NCBI GenBank assembly: GCA_023423535.1
Contig: JAFAFL010000150.1
Span: 1 to 5,677, forward strand
Direction of reading: 5' to 3'
Source: Pseudomonadota bacterium
GTDB lineage: Bacteria > Myxococcota > Myxococcia > Myxococcales > Myxococcaceae
DNA: 5,677 nucleotides
Shown: in pieces, positions 5,140 through 5,677 of the stretch
Numbering within the stretch: the stretch's first letter is position 1
Layout of the letters: every line of letters starts with the position of its first letter
Translations under genes and position numbers: made by a program
Notes under the pieces: generated by a model
The model's input: the letters and a program-made list of their open reading frames with translations, nothing else
The model's database searches: none
Told to the model about the DNA's origin: nothing

Positions 5140-5566
5140 TGCACAAAACCAATTCGCACGTATAGCGCAACAAGCCTGCATTTCGCTCCAGACATTCTTT
5201 TCGCGTCGTTTGCGTTCGACTTGATCAACGCAGACTTCGGACACAGGGTTCCCGCGCATCCGGACGTTCGCACTTGTGCGCCGGGCCGCGGTGATCGTTC
5301 ATCGCCCCAGCAACACCTTCACCCGCGTGCCGTTGCCCGGCGCTTTCATGCAAGATCGCGTTCGACGCACGCCTTCGGACACAGCTGAAGCAAGCCGCTC
5401 GGCTCCGGACGCATGCCCCTCGCATCGGCCGCTAGCAGGCTCGCGGACACATTCAGTGCAACCTAACAATTCGTTCAAGCCGAACTTGCTTCGTTGCACC
5501 AGCACCGTGGCAGGTTAAGCTTGCCACGGTGCCGGCTACACTTCGCAAGTCGGCTTAACTCAGGCG
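5134..5566 (+). mobile_element. Cassette C10, 433 bases, no convincing gene
   Basis: About 320 bases lie between attC9 and attC10. A + frame from GTG 5276 runs to 5518 through the attC and is Arg/Ser/Pro-rich without domains. A second + frame is open from the cassette edge to TGA at 5386-5388, about 85 codons, including FDLINADFGHRVPAHPDV, but has no ATG or GTG start; TTG at 5221 is the only weak option. Opposite-strand frames are of similar low quality. GCGTTCGAC (5212-5220 and 5358-5366) and CTTCGGACACAG (5235-5246 and 5373-5384) each occur twice in the same order, suggesting an internal duplication that has diverged. The cassette is bracketed by near-identical attC sites. Confidence 0.5.
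5212..5384 (+). repeat. Paired direct repeats inside cassette C10
   Basis: Two blocks recur in the same order: GCGTTCGAC at 5212-5220 and 5358-5366, followed by CTTCGGACACAG at 5235-5246 and 5373-5384. The gap between blocks differs (14 bases in the first copy, 6 in the second), so this is an imperfect duplication rather than a simple tandem. Neither block resembles the attC boxes. Confidence 0.6.
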
Positions 5567-5572
5567 TTAGAC
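5461..5572 (+). repeat. attC10 (112 bases), end of cassette C10
   Basis: R'' is ACCTAAC (5461-5467) and R' is GTTAGAC (5566-5572). Everything between the first base of R'' and the fifth base of R' is identical to attC9 (109 bases), including the 11-base-pair hairpin and its loop. Only the cassette-specific edge bases of R'' and R' differ, and these match their own cassette starts. Confidence 0.95.
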
Positions 5573-5677
5573 CGGTGTAGAAAGTTCATCGGTTCAAGAT
5601 CAAGAACAACCCGCAGACCGGCAAGAGCAGCCGGACTGCTCCAAAGCGGTACCCGCTACGCGCGTACAGAAGCAAAA
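5567..5677 (+). mobile_element. Start of cassette C11, truncated by the window end
   Basis: The cassette begins TTAGACC after attC10. The 105 bases seen after R' contain no ATG-led + frame. One frame after the TAG at 5578-5580 is open to the window end and encodes a Lys/Arg-rich stretch (VHRFKIKNNPQTGKSSRTAP), which lacks a visible start codon. Its gene, if any, cannot be judged here. Its own R'' box, to the right, should read GTCTAAC with complementary bases ahead (ACCGGTCTAAC). Confidence 0.6.

Larger units (their letters stand above)
1..5677 (+). mobile_element. Integron gene-cassette array, internal segment
   Basis: Ten attC sites in direct orientation punctuate the window and delimit nine complete cassettes plus a partial one at each end. 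Each site has outer boxes of the form CCTAAC/GTTAGG and inner boxes AAGCCG/CGGCTT, with a variable palindromic centre. By the integron model, IntI cleaves between G and TT of R', so cassettes run 122-1347, 1348-1923, 1924-2308, 2309-2832, 2833-3455, 3456-3832, 3833-4126, 4127-5133 and 5134-5566. The credible genes sit one per cassette on the + strand, reading toward their own attC, which is the canonical arrangement. No intI or attI is present, so this is mid-array. The close similarity of the attC sites favours a chromosomal integron over a mobile one; host assignment to Xanthomonadaceae or a neighbouring gammaproteobacterial group is tentative. Confidence 0.95.

Noticed and set aside
5140..5166. 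TTGCAC ... TATAGC as a promoter for cassette C10
   Set aside because: Spacing is 15 bases and the -35 match is only three of six, with no accepted gene downstream.
1..5677. CRISPR array or transposon terminal repeats
   Set aside because: The repeats are about 60-112 bases, palindromic in the centre, irregularly spaced by whole genes and end in GTTRRRY cores, which is diagnostic of attC. No transposase or cas gene is present.

Overview
The window is an internal segment of a sedentary (chromosomal-type) integron gene-cassette array. Ten attC recombination sites, all in the same orientation, share one family design: an R'' box (GCCTAAC, ACCTAAC or GTCTAAC), a spacer close to AATTCG, an L'' box TTCAAGCCG, a variable stem, an L' box CGGCTTAA, a spacer close to CTCAGGC, and an R' box (GTTAGGC, GTTAGGT or GTTAGAC). 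Such uniform attC sites are expected of a resident chromosomal integron rather than a mobile class 1 integron. The attC style, the mixed base composition and the envelope-protein families suggest a gammaproteobacterium, most likely a Xanthomonadaceae relative, with a Pseudomonas-type host as the alternative; this is an inference from attC style only. No integrase gene, attI site or Pc promoter is present. Cassette polarity places the integrase to the left of base 1.

Layout, with boundaries at the G/TT cleavage point of each R' box: C1 (1-121, only its attC visible); C2 (122-1347, secreted or lipid-anchored alpha/beta hydrolase); C3 (1348-1923, small lipoprotein of unknown function); C4 (1924-2308, no convincing gene); C5 (2309-2832, YecR-like lipoprotein); C6 (2833-3455, two-helix membrane protein with a bacterial PH domain); C7 (3456-3832, two-helix small membrane protein, with a minimal 60-base attC); C8 (3833-4126, no convincing gene); C9 (4127-5133, secreted protein of unknown function); C10 (5134-5566, no convincing gene); C11 (from 5567, cut by the window end). 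All six credible genes lie on the + strand, one per cassette.

The genes do not form a pathway; the unit of organisation is the cassette. Two patterns stand out. First, all six credible products are predicted to act in or beyond the inner membrane (lipoprotein signals, signal peptide, or paired transmembrane helices). Second, in each of the nine complete cassettes the bases at the cassette's start are complementary to the bases before its own R'' box for 1 to 6 positions beyond the 7-base core. The excised circular cassette would therefore have a longer attC stem than the linear array shows. Three of nine complete cassettes lack a convincing gene and are the least explained parts of the window.
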